Assembly (NCBI GenBank): GCA_034926865.1
Contig: JAYFQP010000007.1
Span: 124,001-188,000, forward strand
Reading direction: 5' to 3'
Source of the DNA: RGIG1902 sp034926865
Lineage (GTDB): Bacteria; Bacillota; Clostridia; Oscillospirales; Butyricicoccaceae
Length of the DNA stretch: 64,000 bases
Part shown: positions 43,416-51,052 of the stretch, in pieces
How positions within the stretch are numbered: position 1 is the stretch's first letter
Layout: each line of letters opens with the position of its first letter
The notes under the pieces: generated by a model
What the model saw: the letters and a program-made list of their open reading frames with translations, nothing else
Databases searched by the model: none
What the model was told of the DNA's origin: nothing
Position numbers and translations under genes: made by a program

Positions 43416-44528
43416 ATGAAAAAAGTATTATCACTTCTTCTGGTGATGATGATGGCTTTCGGTATGCTGGCGGGCTGCGGCTCCGAGACATCGGATAAGC
43501 CGGAGACACAGGGATCGCAGCAGGAACAGAAGGACACTGGAAAAGAAAACAAAGACACAACCGGCAAGCCGGGTGAGACACCGGCAGAAAAGATGCTCAA
43601 GGAAATCGAAGAAGAGCTTATGACTCAGCTTAAGCCGCTGCCCGAAACAGGCAAGGGCGAGAAGATCGGCGTGCTGATCATATCTCTTACAAACTCTTTC
43701 TGGGCAAATATGAAAACCTGCTATGAAAAGGCCGGCGAGGAGCTTGGCATAGAGGTCAATGTCGTCACAGGCACGACAGAGGGCGACACGACTTCACAGC
43801 TTGAGGCACTTATGACAATGGCCTCGCAGGACTACGATGCCATTATCCTTTCGCCGATCGACGGCACAAATCTTATTCCGGGAATTGTGCAGTGCAATCA
43901 GAACGGAATACTGGTGCTCAATCTCGGCCCGGGAGTTGACACGAACGCGTTGAAAGCCGCCGGCGGACATCTCGACGGAAAAATCACCGTCAAGTTCCAG
44001 GATCAGGGCAAAATGGTAGCCGATGATATGGTAAAACGTCTGCCTGACGGTGGCAAGGTAGCCATACTTCAGGGCCTTTCGGGAGCAGGCCAGAGCGAAG
44101 GCCGCACAGAGGGCGCCAAGGCGGTATTTGAAGCGGCAAAGGGCATAGAGCTTGTTTCTGTTCAGCCCTGCGACTGGGATGCTACAAAGGCATATGACGC
44201 AACAAAAGACCTTATACAGGCAAACCCCGATCTTAAGGGTATCTTCGCCTGCAACGACGTAATGGCTCTTGCTGCTATGGAAGCCCTGAAGGCAGAAGGC
44301 AAGACAGATGTTCTCGTCTACGGCGTGGACTTCACTGCTGATGCCGCCACATCTATCAAGAACGGCGAGATGATGGGCACGATGACATATTCAAGCTCTA
44401 TTTATACAAAGGCCGCAGAGCTGTATGCCCTTAAGCTCATTCAGGGGCAGACAGTCCAAGGCCCCGTTTATTCTCCGCTGACGCTTGTCACGCAGGATAA
44501 CGCAGCTGATTTCGATGGCTGGAAATAA
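43416..44528 (+). CDS. Ribose-type ABC binding lipoprotein (Periplasmic BP 4 fold)
   Basis: A 370-residue binding lipoprotein with lipobox GMLAGC (Cys21), a Glu/Gln/Lys-rich tether to about residue 70, then a RbsB-type ligand domain. Family features: KIGVLIISLTNSFWANMKTCYEK (start of lobe 1), SQDYDAIILSPIDG, and LKGIFACNDVMALAAMEALK. The gene order ATPase-permease-binding protein is unusual for CUT2 systems, where the binding protein is more often first. It overlaps the next gene by 14 bases. Confidence 0.92.
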   Translation: MKKVLSLLLVMMMAFGMLAGCGSETSDKPETQGSQQEQKDTGKENKDTTGKPGETPAEKMLKEIEEELMTQLKPLPETGKGEKIGVLIISLTNSFWANMKTCYEKAGEELGIEVNVVTGTTEGDTTSQLEALMTMASQDYDAIILSPIDGTNLIPGIVQCNQNGILVLNLGPGVDTNALKAAGGHLDGKITVKFQDQGKMVADDMVKRLPDGGKVAILQGLSGAGQSEGRTEGAKAVFEAAKGIELVSVQPCDWDATKAYDATKDLIQANPDLKGIFACNDVMALAAMEALKAEGKTDVLVYGVDFTADAATSIKNGEMMGTMTYSSSIYTKAAELYALKLIQGQTVQGPVYSPLTLVTQDNAADFDGWK

Positions 44529-45306
44529 ACCAGGCTTTTTGATGGAGACAGCCCTTCTGACACACGGGGTATCCTCTGTAACTCAGGAGGATATGCTGTC
44601 GGCATGGGAGGGCAGGGATTACCACCTTGCCTGGGTGGACAATGGCTTTGTGCGAATAGGTGGAATGAATGAATACCTGCCGTTTCGCCTGCGTGCCGGG
44701 GAAGTGGGACGAATAGACTGCTATACCCTGGAGAAGGCGGAAAGAGATGGCTTTTCCGGCGCGCTTACGGCCTCCGGCACGATGGAGGTCTGTAAGCGCA
44801 TGGGGATACCCCTAGCCGTGACATGCGGCATGGGAGGAATAGGGGACATAAAGGGGGAGGAGCTTTGCCCGGATCTTCCGGCGTTAAGAGATATACCGGT
44901 CACCCTCCTATGCACTTCACCAAAGGATATGCTGGACCGCCCGGCCACCTTCAGTTGGCTGAAAAGTGCCGGCGTAGCGGTTTTGTGCATGGAAAGGGAT
45001 GTTAGTACAGGATATATTTTCACAGGCTGTGAGATCGCGCTTGACGGAGCTATAAAGGAAACGCTTCCTATTGGTAAGATGCTGATACTTAATGAGATAC
45101 CGCAGGAACTGAGGCTTTCGGATATTACTATCCTTCAACGAGCTGTGGAAGAGGGACATAAGGCGGAGGCTGAGGGTAAGTATTTTCATCCGGCGGTCAA
45201 CGGAGAAATAGACCGGCTTTCGCGAGGCTATTCTTCACGCCTGCAGTTTGAGTGGTTTATAAAAAACGGCGATCTCGCCGCAGAACTGACCTCGCAGACG
45301 ATATAA
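44515..45306 (+). CDS. Divergent pseudouridine-5'-phosphate glycosidase-like protein (PsuG/IndA family)
   Basis: A 263-residue protein aligned by eye to PsuG, which splits pseudouridine-5'-phosphate into uracil and ribose-5-phosphate. Kept features: METALLTHG (Glu11 at the place of the catalytic Glu in ALESTIITHG), GALTASGTMEVCKRMGIPL, and CTSPKDMLD with Lys137 at the place of the Schiff-base Lys. Changed: the other Lys of the active site (KVSRRD) is Glu63 (EVGRID), and the metal-binding stretch after GGIG differs. ATG 44515 overlaps the binding-protein end, so it is co-translated with the importer. A C-nucleoside or related ribose compound is inferred. Confidence 0.75.
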   Translation: MAGNKPGFLMETALLTHGVSSVTQEDMLSAWEGRDYHLAWVDNGFVRIGGMNEYLPFRLRAGEVGRIDCYTLEKAERDGFSGALTASGTMEVCKRMGIPLAVTCGMGGIGDIKGEELCPDLPALRDIPVTLLCTSPKDMLDRPATFSWLKSAGVAVLCMERDVSTGYIFTGCEIALDGAIKETLPIGKMLILNEIPQELRLSDITILQRAVEEGHKAEAEGKYFHPAVNGEIDRLSRGYSSRLQFEWFIKNGDLAAELTSQTI

Positions 45307-45310
45307 AAAC

Positions 45311-45347
45311 AAAAACGGCATTCGGAATTTATCCGAATGCCGTTTTT
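45311..45347. terminator. Bidirectional terminator with 16-bp stem
   Basis: Arms 45311-45326 and 45332-45347 (AAAAACGGCATTCGGA and its complement) pair perfectly around 5 bases, between convergent genes. Confidence 0.94.
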
Positions 45348-45360
45348 GTTTGTACAGTGA

Positions 45361-46050
45361 TCAGTTTTCGTTTACGTCCTTGCCGCAGAAGCGGATAGCG
45401 GCTTTGGCAAGGGCCGAAGTGGGGTCTACAAAGGGCTCTTTTATATCGAGCCACTGGAATGCGATGGGCATTTCCGTGCAGCCCAGAATGAATATATCGG
45501 CTCCCTTTGACTTGAGATGCTCAAGAAGGCTTTCAAAATGCTCCTTATTGGGGACAGTCCCCCCCTTGACATCAAAAATGGCCTCCATGCTGAGCTTTTG
45601 ATATTCTTCATCAGGGACGATTGCTTCAAAGCCGTATTTTTCAAGAGCTTTTGCGTAAAGCCCTGTCTGGACAGTGGCGGTAGTAGCCAAAAGGCCTGGT
45701 CTGCGTCCCTCCTGGACGAGCTTTGCGGCCTCCTCGATAAGATGGAGGAATGGGATAGAGACCGCTTTTGAAAGCGGCTCATAGAAATAATGGGCGGTGT
45801 TGCAGGGCATAATCAGGCAGTCGGCCCCCATCTGCTCAAGCTTTTTTGCCGATTCGAGCATATAGGGCAGGGGATCTTTGCCGCCGTAAAGTATCGCCTG
45901 GGTGCGGTCAGGTATCTTTGAATTGTTGTCTATATATATCCTGATATGGTCGTTGTCGCATCCGGCCTTTGTCAGCGATACAATCTTGGTGAAGAGGTCA
46001 GCCGTTGCCATAGGGCCCATGCCGCCGAGTATTCCGATGGTCTTTTCCAT
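45361..46050 (-). CDS. Aspartate/glutamate racemase-family protein
   Basis: A 229-residue cofactor-independent racemase. Two catalytic Cys are present: Cys83 in MPCNTAH and Cys191 in LGCTEMP, with the N-terminal GILGGMGPMAT phosphate-loop-like start. This is the AspR/YgeA branch; both L- and D-amino acid recycling and maleate-isomerase-like roles occur in the family. GGAGG stands 8 bases before ATG 46050. It follows the amidohydrolase gene by 76 bases on the same strand and may be the end of that operon. Confidence 0.93.
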   Translation of the reverse strand: MEKTIGILGGMGPMATADLFTKIVSLTKAGCDNDHIRIYIDNNSKIPDRTQAILYGGKDPLPYMLESAKKLEQMGADCLIMPCNTAHYFYEPLSKAVSIPFLHLIEEAAKLVQEGRRPGLLATTATVQTGLYAKALEKYGFEAIVPDEEYQKLSMEAIFDVKGGTVPNKEHFESLLEHLKSKGADIFILGCTEMPIAFQWLDIKEPFVDPTSALAKAAIRFCGKDVNEN

Positions 46051-46126
46051 TAATTATTCCTCCAGATGGTTTATGCGCAATTTCAGGGGCGCTAGATGCC
46101 GCTGAAAAGGTGTTGCTTTGTAAATG

Positions 46127-47299
46127 TTATTTCTTGTATACGATTTCGCCGTTCTTGATGGTCATTTCACAGTTGAAAATATTGTCAATGTCTTCCGTAG
46201 GGTCTTTTTTGAATATGGCAAAATGAGCTTTTTTGCCGGGCTCGATGGAGCCGAGAGTATTTTCTACCCGCATAAGGCGGGCAGAATTGATCGTGGCGGT
46301 CTCAATGGCCTCAAAGGGGGTAAGCCCTGCCTTGACCATAAGCATTAGCTCGCTTGGAGTGCCGTCGTGCGGATTGTAGGGGGTTCCGGCATCTGTGCCG
46401 CAGGCGCATTTTACTCCGGCGCGGTAAGCCTTCTTAAAGGAGGCAAAATGATGGTCGTGAACGATTTCGGTTTTTTTAACGGCATATTCCGGAACACCGC
46501 CGGCCACGCCGTATTTTAGGATAAAGTGTGGCGCGCAGAGGGTGGGGACAAGCCATGTGCCCTGCTTGAGCATCGTATTTATGGATTCGTCATCAAGATA
46601 GATGCCGTGCTCTATGCTGTCGATGCCTGCCTTGAGGGCATTCTTGATGCCTGTGTTGCCCTGGGCATGTGTACAGGTAAGGGCGCCTTTCTTGTGCGCT
46701 TCTTCAACGATAACGGCCATCTCCTGCCAGGTAAGTTGTTCAGCTCCCGGCTCTACGCCTTTTGTCATAACGCCGCCTGTGGCCATAACTTTAAGCCAGT
46801 CGGCCCCTTCTCTGAGCATTTCGCGGGCAGCTTTGCGGCATTCGTCCTCTCCGTCGGCCTGCCTGCCGCTTGCCCAACCATGCCCGCCCGTCATGCAGAT
46901 GCACTTGCCCGACACCTGCATATCGGGGCCGGTGAGCCTGCCGTCAGCCACAGCCTGGCGAAGCTCGATATCGATAAAATTGGGAGATCCGACATCACGG
47001 ACATATGTGACGCCCGAACTGAGGTGCAGCATGAGATTATTCATGCCCTGTATAGTTATGGCGGCATCACTTGTGGGCTTGGGATTTCTGGGGTCAGGAT
47101 CGAAGGTTATGTGGACATGGCAGTTGAAAAGGCCGGGAAGAACTGTGCTTCCCCTAAGGTCGACGGTCTTTGTTCCGCGGGGAACTTCAAGATCTTTGCC
47201 CACTGCGGATATGACGCCGTCTTCGACGAGGATATCGGCTTTATATGTTTCTTTTTTAATTACATCAACTATTTTCCCGTTTTTAAAGAGCTTATTCAT
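46127..47299 (-). CDS. Binuclear metal amidohydrolase with bridging Lys
   Basis: A 390-residue amidohydrolase-superfamily enzyme with a full metal site: His61 and His63 (NCHVHI), Lys170 (WLKVMATGG, expected to be carboxylated), His211 (THAQG), His231 (IEHGIYLD) and Asp303 (GTDAGTP). That pattern fits enzymes that hydrolyse Xaa-Arg, Xaa-Lys or other N-acyl amino acids. ATG 47299 has GGAG 7 bases before it; the longer frame upstream lacks a site. It is preceded by a glyoxalase-like gene (10 bases) and an MBL-fold gene, forming one operon. Confidence 0.93.
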   Translation of the reverse strand: MNKLFKNGKIVDVIKKETYKADILVEDGVISAVGKDLEVPRGTKTVDLRGSTVLPGLFNCHVHITFDPDPRNPKPTSDAAITIQGMNNLMLHLSSGVTYVRDVGSPNFIDIELRQAVADGRLTGPDMQVSGKCICMTGGHGWASGRQADGEDECRKAAREMLREGADWLKVMATGGVMTKGVEPGAEQLTWQEMAVIVEEAHKKGALTCTHAQGNTGIKNALKAGIDSIEHGIYLDDESINTMLKQGTWLVPTLCAPHFILKYGVAGGVPEYAVKKTEIVHDHHFASFKKAYRAGVKCACGTDAGTPYNPHDGTPSELMLMVKAGLTPFEAIETATINSARLMRVENTLGSIEPGKKAHFAIFKKDPTEDIDNIFNCEMTIKNGEIVYKK

Positions 47300-47309
47300 A
47301 TGCTTTCTC

Positions 47310-47684
47310 CTACTTTCGTTTTGGAAGGATCTCAATCCAATATCCGTCGGGGTCTTCAATGAAATAAATGCCCATTGTGGGGTTTTCATAGCAGATGCAT
47401 CCCATTTCAGCGTGCTTTGCGTGGGCTTTCTCGAAATCATCTGTCACAAAGGCGAGATGCATTTCATTGTCGCCGAGATCGTAGGAATCCTTTTCCCAGT
47501 CTCTGAGCCATGTCAGCTCAAGCCTGAAGTCTGTCTGGTCGTCGCCGAGGTAGACGATGATGAAGCGTCCGTCCGCGGCTTCGTTGCGGCGCATTTCAGA
47601 AAGGCCTACAGCCTCGCTGTAGAAATTGAGGGAGCGCGAAAGATCAGTGACGTTGAAGTTGTAATGGGCGAAGGTATAACTCAT
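47310..47684 (-). CDS. Glyoxalase I-like VOC protein
   Basis: A 124-residue vicinal-oxygen-chelate protein. All four metal ligands of glyoxalase I are in place: His7 (FAHYNFNV), Glu56 (RLELTW), His76 (MHLAF) and Glu118 (GYWIEIL). DPDGYWIEI is the family signature. Glyoxalase I makes lactoyl-thiols from methylglyoxal; clostridia lacking glutathione may use another thiol, which is inferred. AAGGAG is 9 bases before ATG 47684. It sits between the MBL-fold and amidohydrolase genes. Confidence 0.9.
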   Translation of the reverse strand: MSYTFAHYNFNVTDLSRSLNFYSEAVGLSEMRRNEAADGRFIIVYLGDDQTDFRLELTWLRDWEKDSYDLGDNEMHLAFVTDDFEKAHAKHAEMGCICYENPTMGIYFIEDPDGYWIEILPKRK

Positions 47685-47697
47685 TTTTATCAGCTCC

Positions 47698-48384
47698 TTA
47701 ATTATTTTTAATTTCAAATTCCTGACCCTGATGAGTTATGATTTCAGTAATCGGGGCCAGGGCGGGGTTATGCTCTATGAGCGAAGGTATGACCGAATAG
47801 TCCTCCCAGAAATGCATAGGGAAGATATGGCTGCAGGAGCATAGCGACAAAAATGCCAGAAGGCCCCTTTCACGGTCTTTTTCCTGTCTGGGGTCAAGCG
47901 GCAGAAAGGCTATATCGAAACTTCTGCCCTTTATAAGTTCAAGCTGGGCCATATAATTTTTTGCCATCAGACGGTTATATTCTTCGCTTTCCTCATCCCA
48001 TATCCAGAGGTTGAGGTCTCCCGCATGGTATATTGAAACACCTTCGGTTTCGATGATGAAGGCTACGCCTTCGTCGGTGCTTTTAAGAGTGCTTATTTTA
48101 AGATCGTCAAGGGTAAGGCTGTCGTTTGGATATGCCCTTATGATGTCGCAGCCTTCTTTTGATGTCTTGATATCGCTTGACAATATGTATTTCACTATAT
48201 ATCCGTTTTGGGAAAGATCAAAGACTGTTTTTGTGAAATGGTCATGATGACGATGGCTTGAAAAGACGTAAAGTGGTTTTTGTTTGTCAAAATCGGGCAA
48301 GTCGCCCTTATAGTAATCGAAAAGGAGGGTCTTGCCTTCAAGCTCAAGAGAAAAACCGCTGTGTAATATATATGTTATTTTCAT
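47698..48384 (-). CDS. Metallo-beta-lactamase-fold hydrolase
   Basis: A 228-residue MBL-fold protein. The metal motif is SSHRHHDH (His44, His46, Asp48, His49), with HAGDLN and FPMHFWED supplying further ligands. This resembles the UlaG-like/YtkL branch of hydrolases rather than glyoxalase II. It is the first gene of the operon MBL-glyoxalase-amidohydrolase, and its end is 13 bases from the glyoxalase start. Substrate unknown; a link with a thioester made by the neighbour is possible but unproven. Confidence 0.85.
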   Translation of the reverse strand: MKITYILHSGFSLELEGKTLLFDYYKGDLPDFDKQKPLYVFSSHRHHDHFTKTVFDLSQNGYIVKYILSSDIKTSKEGCDIIRAYPNDSLTLDDLKISTLKSTDEGVAFIIETEGVSIYHAGDLNLWIWDEESEEYNRLMAKNYMAQLELIKGRSFDIAFLPLDPRQEKDRERGLLAFLSLCSCSHIFPMHFWEDYSVIPSLIEHNPALAPITEIITHQGQEFEIKNN

Positions 48385-48468
48385 GCTTTAGCCTCCTTAA
48401 GGCCGAAGTTTATTTTGATTATATGCTTTTTGACTGCGCTTGGCAATAAGTGAAAGGTAAAAAGAAGG

Positions 48469-48496
48469 ACCGGGGAGCTTAACAAGTCTCCCCGGT
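48469..48496 (-). terminator. Intrinsic terminator after ylzJ
   Basis: ACCGGGGAG (48469-48477) pairs with CTCCCCGGT (48488-48496); on the minus strand TCCTTCTTTTT follows. Confidence 0.85.
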
Positions 48497-48516
48497 TTTG
48501 GGACAAAGGTTATCTG

Positions 48517-48696
48517 CTATCTGAATGGCGGCAGGAAGTATTCGAAATCCAGCATATAGAGACTGTCGGCCAGATCATCGGCATACTGCCTGCCAGTGAA
48601 TTCCTTCGGAATATCGCTTCTCATTATAAGCGGGAAGGAAAAGGTATACGGGAAAAGCGACCATGCAGGATCACTGCTCATGTTGAACCTGTCCAT
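48517..48696 (-). CDS. ylzJ: YlzJ-like small protein (59 aa)
   Basis: A 59-residue protein, MDRFNMSSDPAWSLFPYTFS at its start, ending LYMLDFEYFLPPFR. AAGGAGGG is 7 bases before ATG 48696, an excellent site. It begins 26 bases inside the end of tepA, on the same strand and in another frame. In Bacillus ylzJ likewise follows tepA, and the local pattern of aromatic and Pro residues suits YlzJ, so context decides the name. Function in the family is unknown; a sporulation-linked role is suggested by the neighbours in Bacillus. Confidence 0.8.
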   Translation of the reverse strand: MDRFNMSSDPAWSLFPYTFSFPLIMRSDIPKEFTGRQYADDLADSLYMLDFEYFLPPFR

Positions 48697-49357
48697 TTTG
48701 TCCCTCCTTTATGAGCTCTCTAAGACAATGAAGCGCCTCTTTTAAACTGCCTACAGCATCACATAGCCCAAGATCAACCGCTTCCTTGCCGTATACTACG
48801 CTTCCAACGTCGCCTAAAAGCTGGTCGGTTTTACGCATCAGTTCGCGCAAGGTGTCTGGTTTTATGCGGCTTTGCGAGCATATGAACCCAATGACACGTT
48901 CTTCTATCTTGCTAAAGTATTCTATCGTCTGGGGTATCGCCATGACGGTTCCGGACATTCTGACGGGATGCAGCGTCATGGAGGCAGTGGGGGCGATAAA
49001 GCAGCGTTTGGCTGAGACTGCGAGGGGTACGCCTATCGAATGGCCTCCGCCTAAAACAAGGGAGACTGTCGGCTTGCTCATGCCGGATATAAGCTCGGCT
49101 ATCGCCAGCCCGGCTTCAACATCGCCGCCGACCGTATTTATAAGGATTAAAAGCCCGTCAATATCAGGGCTTTCTTCGATTGAGGTCAAAAGAGGGAGGA
49201 CATGTTCATATTTTGTGGTCTTAGTCTGTCCGCCCAGCTCAACGTGACCTTCTATCTGTCCGATTACTGTTAGGCAGTGAAGCCTTCCAAGGGCGACCTC
49301 GCCGTCAGGCGCTTTGCCTTCTTCATCTGAGTTTTTGTTTTTTTCTTCTTCTTGCAA
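48671..49357 (-). CDS. tepA: TepA, ClpP-like serine protease of translocation
   Basis: A 228-residue ClpP/SDH-fold protease similar to Bacillus TepA (YmfB), the translocation-enhancing protein. The core HCLTVIGQIEGHVELGG, then TKTTKYEHVLPLL, GLLILINTVGGDVEAGLAIA, GGGHSIGVPLAVSA and SMTLHPVRMSGT match TepA closely. The nucleophile would be Ser in GGHSIG and the base His in TLHPV. Translation starts at TTG 49357, 8 bases after GGGGGTG; there is no in-frame ATG before the core. It is followed by and overlaps ylzJ. Confidence 0.93.
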   Translation of the reverse strand: MQEEEKNKNSDEEGKAPDGEVALGRLHCLTVIGQIEGHVELGGQTKTTKYEHVLPLLTSIEESPDIDGLLILINTVGGDVEAGLAIAELISGMSKPTVSLVLGGGHSIGVPLAVSAKRCFIAPTASMTLHPVRMSGTVMAIPQTIEYFSKIEERVIGFICSQSRIKPDTLRELMRKTDQLLGDVGSVVYGKEAVDLGLCDAVGSLKEALHCLRELIKEGQNGQVQHEQ

Positions 49358-49404
49358 AAATAAAACACCCCCAAAGCTATTATGCTCGGGGGCGTCGAGG
49401 TTAT

Positions 49405-51030
49405 TTATTTTATCGGGGGCAAATATTTCTCTGCAAAGGAAATTGCGGCCTTTTCAAAATCTTTTATACTACCGGTATTTTGAAGCGTAAGGTCACAGCG
49501 GCGGGAGTAAAAATCTGCTCTGGGCTGGCTTTTAAGGCGCATCAAGGCGAGATCGGCTGAGATGCTGTCACGATATGTCACCCTTTTTAATGAATCCGGA
49601 CGAGGAGCAAGGATGCCGACGGTCATTGTGCAATATCTGTCAAGGCCGCTTTCAAATAAAAGTGGCACATCGAGCAAAACATAATGCTGCGGGCATGAAT
49701 ACGCCTTTTCGAGCATATGTGTCAGGACTGCCTTGTGAGCCACGGTGTTTAATTGTTTAAGCTTGTCTTTATCGCTGAAAACAATTTTTGAGAGAAGCCC
49801 ACGCTCAACTATGCCTGAGCTTTCAGCTTCCGGGAAAAGGGTGAGTACAGCCGCAGTAAGGCCGCTTTGAGGGTCTTGAAGCAACTCATGATAAACATGG
49901 TCGGCATTTATCAGCGTTATATCCGAAACGATTTTTTCTAATATTTGGCAAAAATGGCTTTTGCCGCTGCCGCTTAGCCCCGTTACGCCTATTATCTGTT
50001 TATCGGTGCAGAGTATGCAGTGAAAACCGGCCGACTTGCGCATTCGGTTTACGACGCCTTCTCCGCCGCCGTATTCTCTTGGACATTGGGCATGTATTTT
50101 TTCGGCGCTTGTGGAATCGAAGCGCCTGAGAAGAGAAAAAAGCCTGCGGTCATGGCTTCTATGGTCCCATGATTTCCCTAGGGAATATACGCGCTTAAAG
50201 CCCAGAGAGCGGAAAAAGTCTTTATATTCGTCAAAGCATATTATGCCGTCTTTTTTTTCGCATTTTTCGCATATCCGACGGTATGTATCCTCGGGAGCAC
50301 CCTCGTAAAGGATCACCGGCGCTTTGGGAGCATAGTGGCGGTACATCATGCCGGGGCTTTTTGCCTTTTCACCCTTTTTAAGGCCGATCTTCGCGGCGAT
50401 ATCTGTATCGGCGGTTCCAAGCACCGAGGCTATCATTTCTTCTGTGATCGCTCCGGGCCGCAAAACCTTGGGGATGGCTCTTGTCATATCTACAACAGTT
50501 GACTCTACCCCCACCGAGCAGCGACCTCCGTCTATTATCAGCGGTATGCGCTCGTCCATATCGTCCATCACATGGGCAGCTGTTGTGGGGGAAGGCTTTC
50601 CCGAGGAATTGGCAGAAGGGGCGGCCAGAGGCGAGCTGAGCTCGATTATCCTTCGAGCCGATTTATGCGATGGCATTCTTATGCCAACAGTATCAAGCCC
50701 GGCCGTCACGATATCCGGGATGTCTTCGCCTCTGGGCAGTATCATTGTAAGCGGCCCGGGCCAGAATGCCTTAGCAAGGGTATAGGCAGCCTCCGGCACG
50801 TTCTGAGCTACCTTGGGAAGCTGGTCAAGCGAGGCTATATGGACTATGAGAGGATTATCCTGAGGGCGGCCCTTGGCCTCAAAAATTTTTTCAACAGCCT
50901 GTGGATTAAGAGCGTCTGCCGCAAGCCCGTAGACGGTTTCTGTGGGAACGGCAACGACTTCGCCCTCAAGCAGCAGTTTCGCCGCCTCATTATATGATTC
51001 CTCACAGGCTTTTAAAAGCCTTGTTTTCAT
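49405..51030 (-). CDS. Fusion of Sua5-type threonylcarbamoyl-AMP synthase and dephospho-CoA kinase
   Basis: A 541-residue protein joining two housekeeping enzymes. Residues 1-330 are a Sua5-type enzyme that makes threonylcarbamoyl-AMP for t6A in tRNA: FEAKGRPQDNPLIVHI (50-65), APSANSSGKPSPT (137-149), the second domain with SPGMMYRHYAPKAPV (225-239). Residues 344-541 are a CoaE kinase, the last step of CoA synthesis: Walker A GVTGLSGSGKS (348-358), NADHVYHELL (Asp377), and LLDVPLLFESGL. The join reads through without a stop. It follows prfA by 22 bases. Each domain is complete in length. Confidence 0.92.
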   Translation of the reverse strand: MKTRLLKACEESYNEAAKLLLEGEVVAVPTETVYGLAADALNPQAVEKIFEAKGRPQDNPLIVHIASLDQLPKVAQNVPEAAYTLAKAFWPGPLTMILPRGEDIPDIVTAGLDTVGIRMPSHKSARRIIELSSPLAAPSANSSGKPSPTTAAHVMDDMDERIPLIIDGGRCSVGVESTVVDMTRAIPKVLRPGAITEEMIASVLGTADTDIAAKIGLKKGEKAKSPGMMYRHYAPKAPVILYEGAPEDTYRRICEKCEKKDGIICFDEYKDFFRSLGFKRVYSLGKSWDHRSHDRRLFSLLRRFDSTSAEKIHAQCPREYGGGEGVVNRMRKSAGFHCILCTDKQIIGVTGLSGSGKSHFCQILEKIVSDITLINADHVYHELLQDPQSGLTAAVLTLFPEAESSGIVERGLLSKIVFSDKDKLKQLNTVAHKAVLTHMLEKAYSCPQHYVLLDVPLLFESGLDRYCTMTVGILAPRPDSLKRVTYRDSISADLALMRLKSQPRADFYSRRCDLTLQNTGSIKDFEKAAISFAEKYLPPIK

Positions 51031-51052
51031 TTCAAGCGCCTTCCTTCAAAAA

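Noticed and set aside
46602..47711. A 369-codon open frame on the plus strand opposite the amidohydrolase and glyoxalase-like genes
   Set aside because: It is a shadow of real genes: no ribosome site, no recognisable domain, and both opposing genes have intact active sites.
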